Under the pieces are notes generated by a model. That model did not search any database, was not told the DNA's origin, and was given only the letters and a program-made list of their open reading frames with translations. 64,000 nt of DNA, from NCBI GenBank assembly GCA_022577435.1, contig JAKOON010000005.1, positions 10,133,724-10,197,723 of the forward strand, written 5' to 3'. A program made the position numbers and the translations under genes. Position 1 is the first letter of the stretch. Each line of letters begins with the position of its first letter. This stretch comes from Embiotoca jacksoni. Taxonomy: Eukaryota; Chordata; Actinopteri; Embiotocidae. This document shows, one piece after another, positions 52,301 to 60,317 of this stretch.

Positions 52301-53479
52301 CATTTTAGTAAAGATAAACAAAAATGAATAACATATGGTATGACTCAAAGTGCACAAGATGGGAAGGTGGTGCCTGGGTCCTTAGTATAAATGCTGCCTC
52401 ACATCATTCATTCATTTCATAGCAAGTAGTACTCGGTATGAAAGAGCAATACCATTACTTTATATCACTACAAATTTAACGCAACAGTGTTCTGCGCTTT
52501 TATTATTTTCTTCAAATAATAAATATAATAATTGAGGAGTGAAAATCTGATGTCTTGACAGCACTAAGCCCTGTTTTACGCCAGGTCAACTATTTAACAA
52601 AATTGTTTAAGCACTCAGATTAAACTATCATTTATGCGCTAACTGAAAACTTTAATTTTGAAATCTGACTCAAAATATCTTAGTTAATGATTTATAAGAG
52701 ATTATTAAACTTCATTTTGGTCTGTGTAGGTGTGGTATTGCCAAACGCAAGAAGGGAATAAGGGAAAAACGTGTAATTATGTCCCCAAAGTGCCATTATT
52801 TAGTCTCTGTCTGTATGTACCGATAACCACAATGAACTGAAATAAATGCAGAGCAGTGAGCAATGCAGGCTAGCAATGTGGAAGAAAACAATGGATCTGC
52901 ATGCCACCAGCAAGCTCTAGTGATGCAATGCCAGGGGTGACAAATCAAACAAAGACACGCTATCCAACACGTGCTTGAGCGCTATCAGAAACATACTCTG
53001 GGAACTGGTGGCACTCGGTGCATAGCCAGTAAGGGATCCAGGTTTGGTGTTAATTCATGTCCCTAGATTCGACCAAAATCCTTACTCCACTACCAAAACG
53101 AAACACCCCTACAAATGTCAGTCAATTTCCATTCCAAATCATAGATTTCTAATCTCTGATTTATGCCCAGAAATACCAGACGTAACTTCATTCCACCCGT
53201 TATGGCTGTTGCATGAATAGAACCTGTTTTTTCGTTGAAATCCATCCCAGCGTACAATCCTCACTAATTGGGAGGAGAGAGGGGAAGATTCATTCGCTTG
53301 AATGGCAATAAATTAATGAGTGCCCTTCTGTCTGCTTAAACACAGATAATCTGCTAAGAGGCACCCTGGATGCAGATGCACAGCCCCCTGTGTGTATCCC
53401 ATAGTTCTTTGTTTTCACCGATGTTTGTAGTGAAAGGCACAAGCTGTCATGTCTGTTGTTCGCACTCCACACATAATAC

Positions 53480-53552
<73 letters not shown>

Positions 53553-56500
53553 GCAATGAGGCACAGACGTAAACCTATTTAGACAGAGACACAAATAATT
53601 CTGAGCATACGCACACATTTCTATGCACACACGCATGCTGATATTTCCATAAACAATCACGCTTGCACACATTAGAGTTGCATGTGTGCAAACAAAAAAA
53701 AAAAAGCTACTTTGAAATGCATAATGTCAGGATCTGAGTTATAAAGTCATGGGTAATAATAATGGGGCCAGACAATTATGCCTTCTTTGTCCTTTGCTTA
53801 CTGGCAGAGATACAGTAACAAACAAAAAGATGGGGACAGAAAATATTTCATTTCCCTCAAGCCACAGTAACGTGATGTTTCCCAGCTCTTTACACTCATA
53901 CACAACAACTGAGTCATCTTACACTCGGCTCAATCCATTAAATAGATGCTCTGGTTCACTGGGGATTGGCGTTGAGATATTCAGGCATGTAGTTCATTTT
54001 CTCCATTGCTCCTCCAGTCTGATTGAAGTTGACTGCCTTTGATCTTGATGAGAATGTCAAAGTAAAACACGCATTAAGACAATGCTAAGTATTACTCACA
54101 GATAACGCCACACTGATGTCATCCTCTACTGCCAAAGTTAGACTCACCTAGTATGTAAGAAAGTGAGATTATATGTATCCCAATGAACTAATGAGGTGAT
54201 GGATGTAATGAAAGGAAGGAGAATGGTTTAATCACTTCCAGGACTTTGTTTGCCTCTGTAATTGGTTTCCTTTTGTTTCCACGGCACGTTAGATGAGACC
54301 CTCCTATCAGCCTTTGAAAACAAGTCCTTCCACATCCGACACCCAGCGGTGAGATGCAGAGAAATTTGTTCTCAGATAAACAGCTTTGGTTCCCTAAGGA
54401 AAGTGGTATGTCATGGTTTATTTGTGAAGCTCTTCCTCGCCGGGACCTGTGAGTGAGATGAAAGAAATCAGTACAGACGGAAGCGCAAACAGAAGATAAA
54501 ACTAAATTTGAAAAGCCGAGTTGGGTTGGAGAGCCGTAAGGAGAAGGGGAGGGAGGGGGGTTTAGAGACTTGATATGTAGCTGAAAAGGTCAGCTGGGTC
54601 CTTATTGAGATAAGAAACAGATGAAACAGAAAAGGTCAATTCATCAGCATCCCCCTAAATCCCTTCAGCTCCTCCATTGTGAGATTTAGAGGACTCAATG
54701 ATAAAACCCATTGACTTCATGTCTCGTGGCAAATAAGGCGTCATCTATATTTGAGGACTACAGCGCACATCTCTGGGCCAAATTATGTGATCTGGATTTT
54801 AAGTAACCTTTTCATACCACCTAATCTAAAACATTGTATTTAAAAAGAAACAATTTGAGCTACTGAAATATGATATACAGAAACAGTGAAGCAAATGAAA
54901 ATGTTATTCACACAAAATTAGACTATGAAATCTCGCATTACAAAGTCAGCATGAGATAGTGGTTATGAAACACCCTTTGCCAGCGTATTCAACCTGGTAA
55001 GTATGGCAAAAGCATTCGACGCTGAGAGAGTAGCTATAGAGTGACGAGGTAAATAATGTTCCTTTGTAAACAGCCTAAGTAGAAATAGATCATTGCAGCA
55101 TATTTAGAGCTCAATTTCAGCTGCTGGAAACCCGGAGACAGACAGTAGCAAAGCTTGCAGACATCCCTTTGTGCTGTAATCAAACACGGCTGGCTGACAG
55201 ATTAGACAGAAGCTATAGGATGAAACATAGAAAGCGCACTGGAGCTGATGATGGGGCTGACTCAGAAATATGACTCTGTATATTACTGAGGCATGAGACA
55301 GATTTGTGTGAATGCATCTGTCCATCTGTGTGCCTATGTCCCGTATGACAGCTTCAAAAATATGGACCTCTGCATTGTTTGATAATTGTAAACGCAGCGC
55401 CGAAAACCCAGATTATATTTCAGGCTAATCTTTTCTGGGTGGACACAAGATCAATCAAGCCCCACATTTTTCTCGCCTCCCCCTCTTTCTTCACTCCTTT
55501 CAATTTTAATGGTTGAGGAACATCTTTCAAAAAAACATAATGGGACAAGCAGATGGATGAGAACATTTGTAGCTAACTGTCTGGAGATAGTGCTGAAGAT
55601 GTGGTGGGGGGTGAGAGCAAGGTTCAATAGCCTTAATGAACCATCAAAGCCATCACAGACATATGATACAGGCATACTCATCAAACAGGGTAGTGAGATG
55701 GCTGCTGGTTCTAGAGGTATCTTTCGCCAGTGTCAATTCTGATTTTACAAGAGCTATGCAAACAATTTGTTTATGATTATTAATCTGCTGAGTACTTTCT
55801 GAATTATGAAATTTCATAGTATCGTTAAAAAAAAAGACCAAAGAAAGTTATCCAAACAGTCCACAACCTAAAGCTATTCTGTCTATCAGATAAAATAGTG
55901 GGAGATGGAGGTGAGCCTCACACTTGTGAAATTTGGCTTGTGAAATTTGAATTATCAAATCATCTCTGACCTCTCGTCTTACATTTTTATTCACAAAGTA
56001 TTGTACATTAATAATAATATTATTAAAGTAAAAGCCAGAAGCATGTGTAAAGAAAACAGAATTGGGCCCTTAATGCTTCCTTGAGGAACACCATTATCTA
56101 GCTTGCAGCTCTATACACTGTATAAAGTAATGACCTTGCTTAAACAGATAACACGAATGTAAACTCTGGTTCAGGCTTTCAGTTTGTGAAAGCAGGCAGC
56201 TCAGTGCAGCTTGCCAACCTTTTCCTCAGGAAGTCTGGCTGCTGTGATAGCAATTCAACCTTTTACTGAATACATATCCATTACACACATGGCCGGTGGT
56301 GTTCCAGAAGCAGCAGCAAGTCAGCTGTGCCCTCTTTAGACCGTCCTCGGTCCACAGGTTTCACATCTGGTGCTGCTACACAAAACAGAATATCCACCCC
56401 GTTGCAGGACCAATCTCCTGGGAATTGCCTTTCCCCTCGATAACAAATGAATCCCAGATCTGCTTTATTTTGTGTCCGTCTGTCCCGTCCTGTCAACCTC

Positions 56501-59500
56501 ATGACGATGCGCAACATGACATCGCTAAACTGTTAAATTCCATTACAGTTGGCCCCCTGAGCACCGACACACTCTAAAATTAATGAACACTGCTTTTATA
56601 GTTTGAATATTCACTAAGCCTGCGTTTTTTGTTTCCTGGAGAAAGAGTGTATGTGTGTGTGTGTGTGTGTGTGTGCGCTGCTGGTGCCTCATTCTCATTC
56701 ATATGCATCAGCAAGTTATCAGGGACTGCTGTGCCTCATTGAGCTGAGAAGCTGCTTTCCATTTATTTCTCAAATGCAGTGGAGAGTGATTCTTCTCCTG
56801 CCTAATAAAACTTATAAAACTGACTATACTGCTTTCAAAACTTCAACCACCAAAAAAAAAAGAAAGAAAGCAGGGCTCATTGCAAAATCACAAAACAGGA
56901 TAATGAAATATGGAGGGTCTGTGCTCTGGGCTGCGAAGGATGAAATTCATTACCCAGCACCATTAAGAGCAGCGGGCTGCCTCCGTAGCCTAATCGAGGC
57001 TTTACTGTTACTGTTGACACACATTGCAGTCCCGCCAGGGCCTTTGTTGTGATCGCAACCCTTAAAACTAAAATAAAATTGTTGTCAGAAGACAATGCAG
57101 ACCATTAATGCATCCACTCACTGTAAAAATCTCATCCTAACTCTCAGCTACGCTGCATTGCTCCTCTCATCAACATCTGCCATCCTGCTAATTAGGCCCA
57201 AAAAAGCCACACATCACTGGGTTTTAGTGGTGCACAGACAATGTGTGACACTCACGAGGGGAGCTCATGGACACAGAGGGAATTACAAAGCCCTACCAGA
57301 TTACAGAGCGAATCAACTACAGTATGTTATTGTCTGCAAAAATGGCCTGAGCAGCCGCGTAGTGGAGTATGCACGCTGGAAGAATCTGGCTGACCACAGC
57401 GCGAGTGTTGCTGAACAAGGGGTCAGGAGGTTCAAATGCGCTTAACACTCGTCGACCAAAAATGAGAGAAAAACTTTACACGTTGCAGGACAATCACTGG
57501 AAGGTTAACTGGAGTAGAATCCAGCAGAGAGCGGATGAAGGAACAGTGGAAAGAAATGCAATCAACAGAGATGAGAGACCAGAGAAATCAGACAGAGAGA
57601 AAGGAAAACAGCTAGGAAGACAAAAGAAAGAAAGATGGAAAACCAATATTCAATAGTGTGGATGAAAAAAAAAAAAATGGGAGTTTGAAAAGTGAAATTC
57701 AGAGAAAGAAGATTCCTGTGTCCTCTTGTCCGGGCAAGAAAGCTGATTCAATAAATAAAATATGTCAGCTCAGTGAGATAGCTTTGCAGGCCAGCTGAGA
57801 GAGGTGAACACATTTCCATGCAGAACACCCGCTGCCGTGAGAATAAAGGGAAAAGGGGAAAGGAGAGAGAGTGAGGGAGCAGGCTAGTCATAAATCTCCC
57901 ACAGCTTGTGGGGTCAGGCAGACGGAGCGAGTGTCAAAATTGTTTCTGAGTGTGAAGGGAAGGGGAGGAAGGTGGCTAACCAACCCCTGTGACTGACTCC
58001 TGCTCTTCAAATCAACCTGCCACAAGGCTGGTCAGTCACGCTGTGACAACAGCAAGCCACTTCTGCCTCATTTGCATACACATTCACAGACTCTGTATAA
58101 TCATAGTAGAGTAGAGTAGCAGGTCGGTGTGTGTGTGTGTGTGTTTCTGAACAATAGAAAGACAGAACAAACAGAGAAAGTAGTGAGAATGACAAAAAAC
58201 GAGGGTGAAAGCTGAGCGAGACAGTCAGACGATATGTAAGAAAGAGGATTAGATTGCCTGTGGTGTGAGCAGCGAGCGCAGCTTTCTGCTGTCACAACAC
58301 ACTTTCCCAGACCACAAAGACATAGTGACACACTTGTGTAGCTACAGGGAGAGCACCGCGACTCAAGGAGATTTTCCTCCCTGACTGTCTTCCTCTTCTT
58401 TTCTCCCCTGTTTTTGGTATTTGCTGTTGCAGAGCATCTACTGCTTTTTTGTTTTCTCAGAGGACCTGAGCAAGCAAGACAGTATGAGGAGGTGGCTTTC
58501 CAATGAGGTATATTGTTTCCTATTGATGAAAAGGCCAAACAGTCCACTTCTCTTCCCCCTCTATCCTCTCTTTATTGCTTCCCTGTGTTAATGAGGTTTC
58601 ACCTGTTCCTAATCCTCCCTTTGATTTCCCTTTTACCCTGCATCTTGAACAGCTTACTCTCTATTCCCATACCAGTCTTTATCCTCCATACTCTATATCC
58701 TTCCCGCCTTCCCTCCCACAGTGGTGATCACAACGTAGGTGCTGATGTTGCAGCTCGTGCCTGAACCGGCTCGGTATATCAGTGGGTGGACAGACACACC
58801 AGAGAGCTCCTGTCAGCGGCGAGTGTGCCCTGGAGACTGGCCCACTTGGCGGATACTGATCCCCTCTGCTAAACCACGAGAAAAGGAGTCCACACTATTT
58901 CTTAGGAAGTGCAGGGAGAGTCACAAAAGCCGAGATAAGCACCAAGACAGCACTATTTTTATGGTCCTTCGTGGAGAGGCAGGCGCTGCAGTGGCTACCT
59001 ACTCATCCTTGCAGGTCCCGTGACAGTTCTGTCTGTTTGCTCATATTAAACAGACCATTAGTGAATGCAACCTCCTTCGCTGCTGATCTAGAGGCTTGCA
59101 GCACACGTCCAGTGGAGACCCTTTTTTCCACGCAGTAATGCAGTTCAAAATCTCGCCCACAGCGTCCGTCACCAGAGTTTGGCGGCGTCTCAAGTTGCAC
59201 AGAGGCTGAAAGCTACAGGCAGTGGTTAACCTAAGCTAGTTTACCACCCCTGCTTCTTCTCACCCCGTCGCTTCACAAGGGTAAAGAGAGACATTTCAAG
59301 CCTAATTAATGCACAGGATGGTTGTATAAAACTGCTAATGAGGCTCCGATCACAGTGGCATAAAGGCAGGTACCACCGAAGGGGAAGGGGTGAGCACTAC
59401 TCCACTTCCAGGAGACGCAGCTTCACAGTTATTAGCCTGTCATAGCAAGAGGGCTGATGGGGAGCCGGGAGGTGGTGAGGTGAACGCTTGTTTATCTGTT

Positions 59501-60317
59501 TGGCTTCCCCTCAGACTATGAGATGGTGTCCTCTCTAATTTGCTTATTGTCTGACTAAATGCTGAAAATAATCGTATAAAAATACGTTTTATGCTGGGTG
59601 GGAACCGAAATATTTATCACAAAATATTTTTTTTTTAAAACTCTCGCAGTAGTGTTCATATAATAAAGCATATTAATGAAACTGATATAACTGGTGCAGC
59701 CAAATGCACCAGATGTGCTGAGATCAAGCGCATCAACATCAAGTGTCCTCCAAGAAATGTAAAAAGAAAGCTGCTGGTACACTGAAGTGTAACAATAACA
59801 ATAGAAGTGCCAAAAGAAAACTTTTTATTACGAAAAATGCTCAACAACCAATTGTGAACATCACAGAAGAAATTGGCACAAACACACAATGTAGTAGCAC
59901 TCAGGTGCTACTACTCTCTCTAAAAAAAACTTGCTCTCTCAGCACAGTTCCTTCAACAGGATAAATGGGCTGCACACTAGCTGCTCTCGAAGCAACTGTT
60001 CATTACTCAAAACACATCTGCTGGTGAGTAAGAAGCCCCTCTCCATTATGCTGCCACACTTCCATCCTAGAAATAATCCCTCATTCATACCTTTTCTATC
60101 TTCTACATAAAATACTCCCAACGAGGCTTCTGTCTTGATTTATCCTCTTGCCAAAAACGAGCAGAAGCAGAACTGCCCTCTTCACAGACTGCATAATGAA
60201 TCAACAACACACATAATCGATGCCAGAGTCAGCCGTGCCGGTGCTCACCTGTGCAATCTCATACAGCAGCTTGTAGTGTTCCTCTCGCTTCTGTAAAGTG
60301 CACAGATTGCAGCCCAT
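8988..60317 (-). CDS. pdzrn4: PDZRN4 (LNX4), short isoform, eight-exon gene
   Basis: Minus-strand join of eight exons: 60317-60249, 30219-29966, 25730-25628, 17968-17870, 14762-14700, 13096-12995, 12125-11997 and 10460-8988. All have AG acceptors and GT donors, and phases match throughout (2,292 nt, 763 residues plus TAA). The order is: 23-residue alternative N-terminus, end of PDZ1 (about 24-58), linker with a TQTDITFEHIMAL block, PDZ2 (about 141-230), Glu-rich coiled coil (231-273), acidic run (about 333-347), second coiled coil (about 383-415), conserved basic C-terminal block (about the last 150 residues) and C-terminal SVTTV. PDZRN3/4 family members are RING E3 ligases and PDZ scaffolds in the long form; this form lacks the RING. 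PDZRN4 is preferred over PDZRN3 because of the linker AKLRP-TPPVPD-CPFLLSD and the IRN-GEYDL block. The assignment rests on remembered family sequences, not on a search. Confidence 0.93.
10627..11190. mobile_element. non-autonomous hAT-like element, copy A
   Basis: The left end starts tagggatgggtcatg. The right end, read inward, starts gagggattggcctttcatg, giving an imperfect terminal inverted repeat. The flanking octamers gtgtacat and aagcacat match at 5 of 8 positions, as an old 8-bp target duplication would. A diverged relative lies at about 21069-21703. There is no transposase. The class is inferred from the TIR style and the possible 8-bp duplication. Confidence 0.5.
11101..11147. repeat. 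perfect 21-bp inverted repeat, 5-nt loop
   Basis: Arms at 11101-11121 and 11127-11147 are exact reverse complements, beginning cggaaatcatacac. The loop is agtcg. It lies inside hAT-like copy A, next to a short GT run (11071-11093). Confidence 0.95.
11997..12125 (-). CDS. pdzrn4: pdzrn4 exon 7 (Glu-rich coiled coil)
   Basis: This 129-nt phase-0 exon begins LEEAWLDDEHSEFLEQLKME and continues MLEEQQREEMELAALQEEQENEQ. It is strongly helical, Glu/Gln-rich and likely a coiled coil after PDZ2. The acceptor is cacccttag and the donor is CAG followed by gtcaga. Its first half matches the family motif of a W-L/D-D/E-D/E-H/R stretch and F-L-E. The second half is more Glu/Gln-rich than the mammalian sequence I recall. 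Confidence 0.9.
12126..12994 (-). other. pdzrn4 intron 6
   Basis: An 869-nt intron. It contains a G-rich block at about 12787-12831 on the plus strand with many GGG runs. Nothing else is recognised. Confidence 0.85.
12787..12831 (+). repeat. G-rich tract with quadruplex potential
   Basis: Repeated runs of 3-6 G are separated by 1-2 T. It lies on the strand opposite to pdzrn4 transcription, so the RNA would be C-rich. Confidence 0.8.
12995..13096 (-). CDS. pdzrn4: pdzrn4 exon 6 (last part of PDZ2)
   Basis: This 102-nt phase-0 exon encodes INGQDVQDREEAMAALSNEE, then CRNIVLLVARPEMQ. INGQDV and the helix EEAMAAL followed by IVLLVARP complete PDZ2. The acceptor is catcttcag and the donor is CAG followed by gtaaag. 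The residues closely follow the PDZRN4 family pattern. Confidence 0.92.
13097..14699 (-). other. pdzrn4 intron 5
   Basis: A 1,603-nt intron. The stretch 14090-14175 (ggtattgg...ataccggtc...ggtattggtacc) looks like a remnant of a hAT-type terminal region. I could not find a matching other end. Confidence 0.75.
14700..14762 (-). CDS. pdzrn4: pdzrn4 exon 5 (middle of PDZ2)
   Basis: This 63-nt exon encodes ISPNSIAARDGRIREGDRIL plus Gln, the SIAA/DGR/I-GD core of a PDZ fold. The acceptor is accttcacag. The donor read here is CAG followed by gtgcgg. A better-looking gtaaga lies 5 nt further on, but using it would shift the frame, so the first donor is chosen to keep ...ILQ joined to ING of exon 6. 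Confidence 0.9.
16381..16428. repeat. 24-bp tandem duplication
   Basis: Two adjacent 24-nt units starting attgtcagactctt differ at two positions. Confidence 0.9.
17027..17345. mobile_element. dispersed fish repeat, gagctgcaa...aatgattatt type, copy 1
   Basis: The sequence follows, with many changes, a teleost repeat I remember: ggagctgcaa-taatgattat, cagttaattgattttc, tgtttggtc, caaagaccaaggtg, gacttgttttgtcc, attcac, aatgattcatcaatt, aaaatagtttgcgatt. It is probably a hAT-derived non-autonomous element. The right end is approximate. A second, partial copy is at about 31878-32050. Confidence 0.5.
17404..17706. mobile_element. small hAT-like element with cagag-gcccaa terminal repeats
   Basis: The left end reads cagagtcgcccaatctgggg. 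The right end, read inward, reads cagaggtgcccaaattc. This matches the cagaggtgcccaaac-type ends of non-autonomous hAT elements. The flanking octamers do not match well, so the insertion is old or the edges are slightly off. Confidence 0.5.
17870..17968 (-). CDS. pdzrn4: pdzrn4 exon 4 (first half of PDZ2)
   Basis: This 99-nt phase-0 exon encodes EVELCRLSSQEKLGLTLCYR, then TDEEEDVAIYISE. KLGLTL is the carboxylate-binding (GLGF-type) loop of PDZ2, and the following strand carries the acidic DEEED insert. The acceptor is ctacccag and the donor is GAG followed by gtgagt. It is part of an intact class of PDZ domain that binds C-terminal peptides. Confidence 0.92.
20093..20169. repeat. (TG)n microsatellite
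   Basis: Long TG array with CG interruptions near its right end. Confidence 0.97.
21069..21703. mobile_element. non-autonomous hAT-like element, copy B
   Basis: It shares with copy A (10627-11190), in the same order, gatgggtcatgatttt, acagctgtca, gaggtgcagtgcaaa, ctcatctcaa/tcatctcaat, agacatgc and a tctctc...tgtgtttgtgtgtg stretch. The termini are approximate and diverged. The 21-bp hairpin of copy A is not present here. Confidence 0.45.
23181..23532. mobile_element. small hAT-like element, 352 bp
   Basis: The left end is tagggctgtgtgtgggc and the right end, read inward, is caggggtgtaagacaat. Flanking octamers gtgaattt and ctgaatgt match at 6 of 8 positions. The interior has no transposase frame. 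Confidence 0.55.
24396..24462. repeat. (CA)n microsatellite
   Basis: About 33 uninterrupted CA units, preceded by a T-run (24368-24380). Confidence 0.97.
24611..24638. repeat. poly(A) tract
   Basis: 28 consecutive A. No retrocopy is recognisable upstream. Confidence 0.95.
25628..25730 (-). CDS. pdzrn4: pdzrn4 exon 3 (linker before PDZ2)
   Basis: The exon is 103 nt. Its first T completes the AG left by exon 2 to give Ser, followed by 34 codons: CHSLHTMDQDYYEG... to ...ERTEEFEYE. The acceptor is cctgacag and the donor is GAG followed by gtaaga. It is an acidic, Tyr-rich linker leading into the first strand of PDZ2. In human PDZRN4 the equivalent stretch ends with a very similar ...RTEDFEYEEVELC, which supports both exon edges. 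Confidence 0.9.
25908..25970. repeat. (GT)n microsatellite
   Basis: About 31 uninterrupted GT units. Confidence 0.97.
28142..28358. repeat. Tc1-like left terminal inverted repeat
   Basis: It starts cagtgggtacagaaagtatt and ends with a second attcagaccctttgct motif. The transposase stop codon overlaps its inner edge (28358-28360). Confidence 0.93.
28358..29390 (-). pseudogene. Tc1-like transposase, one frameshift
   Basis: The first frame (29390 to the 28970s) begins MSEQMRSKELSKELRDRIVA and carries the N-terminal paired-like helix-turn-helix DNA-binding region and a GRPAK hook motif. The second frame ends at 28358 and carries the catalytic region: WSDETK, QQDNDPKH and SSDLNPIEHLW, giving a DD34E triad. 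The frames change at a run of seven T (28970-28976; A on the coding strand), where family members appear to have six, so a single-base insertion explains the break. No other stop interrupts either part, and the combined length of about 340 residues is normal for the family. The protein should not be active as it stands. Confidence 0.92.
29550..29766. repeat. Tc1-like right terminal inverted repeat
   Basis: Reverse complement of the left repeat with about five substitutions. The inner agcaaagggtctgaatactt and the outer ggggtctgaatactttccgt are the paired direct-repeat motifs. Confidence 0.93.
29966..30219 (-). CDS. pdzrn4: pdzrn4 exon 2 (end of PDZ1 plus linker)
   Basis: The acceptor ttctcag leads directly into GTG AAT GGG (VNGKELSK), and the donor after GAC AG is gtatgc, so the exon starts in phase 0 and ends in phase 2. 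It holds the last helix and strand of PDZ1 (VNGKELS...AAKDPVVVQVIRRTP) and then the family linker with CTQTDITFEHIMALAKLRP and PPVPDVCPFLLSD. The long isoform should splice into the same acceptor from an upstream exon ending ...DRIIE. The fish residues SGRPHGPPQEIHVVDV replace a different segment in mammals, so this part of the linker is variable. Confidence 0.92.
31878..32050. mobile_element. dispersed fish repeat, copy 2 (partial)
   Basis: The sequence cccaaggtgtcttcaaatgt, cttgctttgtctg, caacagtctgaaacccaaag and tattcaact matches the middle of the same remembered repeat as at 17027-17345. The ends are missing or too diverged to place. Confidence 0.4.
32370..32415 (+). mobile_element. retrotransposon 3' tail, copy 2, with (TACC)n end
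   Basis: aaatttcccctcggggatta, then gtaaagtaaata, ends in four CCTA units. Same hairpin tail as at 3356, 34180 and 48438. The upstream extent of the insertion is not visible. Confidence 0.6.
32820..32932 (+). repeat. dispersed repeat with (AAAC)n tail
   Basis: The stretch ccaccaagctccatgaaaat, cgagctgctagtttttccgt, aattatgctaac, followed by about five AAAC units (32911-32932), resembles a repeat common in fish genomes. The A-rich tandem tail suggests a retroposon end. The family is not assigned. Confidence 0.4.
33625..33653. repeat. C-rich tract
   Basis: Runs of 6-8 C separated by single A. The minus strand (RNA strand of pdzrn4) is G-rich and could form a quadruplex. A run of T follows at 33719-33738. 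Confidence 0.85.
34180..34218 (+). mobile_element. retrotransposon 3' tail, copy 3
   Basis: aaaaaatgtccccttgcggg, then attaataaagta, immediately followed by a long TATC array. It is the same tail as in the other three copies. Confidence 0.65.
34219..34302. repeat. (TCTA)n microsatellite
   Basis: 21 units in a row, directly joined to the retrotransposon tail, as expected if the array grew from the element's own 3' repeat. Confidence 0.97.
38765..39030. repeat. probable dispersed fish repeat (ttaggcacaaaaatcac type)
   Basis: ggttaggtttaggcacaaaa, atcacctggcttgggttagg and gaaagataatggttagggtt, followed by gtcgtggcaaaaggaaacgc, resemble a repeat I remember from many teleost genomes. Edges are approximate. 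Confidence 0.4.
39361..39380. repeat. (TAAG)n short repeat
   Basis: About five TAAG units. Confidence 0.9.
41701..41915. repeat. probable dispersed repeat with C and T runs
   Basis: ccttaccctaaccataacta, then 11 C and 19 T (41741-41770), followed by cccacagtgacacc and aggtccccactgggatatat, and a further C-run. The wording resembles a common fish repeat. Edges are uncertain. Confidence 0.35.
43261..43310. repeat. (GT)n microsatellite
   Basis: About 20 GT units with GC interruptions at the start. Confidence 0.95.
44163..44672. mobile_element. non-autonomous hAT element, 510 bp, perfect 8-bp target duplication
   Basis: The octamer ggtcacag occurs immediately on both sides (44155-44162 and 44673-44680). 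The left end is tagggccccacaattact and the right end, read inward, is tagagctgcacgattctgg, a hAT-style imperfect TIR. The interior has no transposase frame and includes an A-run (44621-44638). Confidence 0.8.
45841..46412. mobile_element. probable hAT-like element
   Basis: The left end taggggcagacaatatgacc and the right end, read inward, ggcgggtgtgcaatatagta are similar over their first 15 or so bases. The interior is AT-rich with no coding frame. A clear 8-bp duplication is not seen, so edges are uncertain. Confidence 0.4.
47027..47082. repeat. (CA)n microsatellite
   Basis: CA array with several CG interruptions in the left half. Confidence 0.95.
48438..48515 (-). mobile_element. retrotransposon 3' tail, copy 4
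   Basis: On the minus strand: GCTGCTGTAGCG, A-run, TGTCCCCTTGGGGATGAATA, AAGTAACTACC, then CTAAC-type tandem units. Nearly the same as copy 1 at 3356. Confidence 0.6.
48637..49170. mobile_element. MITE-like element with 14-bp perfect terminal repeats (possibly PIF/Harbinger)
   Basis: The left end is gggcctcattcaccatccgt and the right end, read inward, is gggcctcattcaccaatatc. The first 14 bases are identical and both ends then run into ttcttaag motifs. Length is 534 bp with no transposase. The 3-bp flanks are gtt and ttt, so the target duplication is unclear and the superfamily is a guess. Confidence 0.65.
53477..53547. repeat. (CA)n microsatellite
   Basis: About 33 CA units, with a cg interruption near the start. 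Confidence 0.97.
56645..56677. repeat. (GT)n microsatellite
   Basis: About 14 GT units. A shorter GT run of about nine units lies at 58126-58144. Confidence 0.9.
60249..60317 (-). CDS. pdzrn4: pdzrn4 exon 1 (alternative first exon, short isoform)
   Basis: This exon encodes 23 residues beginning MGCNLCTLQKREEHYKLL and ends in CAG followed by a gtgagc donor, phase 0. As I remember it, the human short PDZRN4 isoform starts almost identically, which fixes the start codon. The exon replaces the RING, TRAF-type zinc fingers and the first half of PDZ1, so the resulting PDZ1 is only a fragment and probably cannot bind peptide. Met-Gly-Cys at the start resembles the dual-acylation signals of Src-family kinases and G-alpha subunits, although position 6 is Cys rather than Ser/Thr. 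It is separated from exon 2 by a 30-kb intron. Confidence 0.88.

Larger units (their letters stand above)
30220..60248 (-). other. pdzrn4 intron 1 (short isoform), 30 kb
   Basis: Single 30-kb intron between the alternative first exon and exon 2. It holds retrotransposon tails, microsatellites and hAT- and Harbinger-like elements listed separately. No coding exon is supported; longer frames such as 46664-47107 and 50641-51093 run into simple repeats or show no recognisable domain. Several non-repetitive AT-rich blocks could be conserved enhancers, but this cannot be judged from one genome. Confidence 0.85.
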
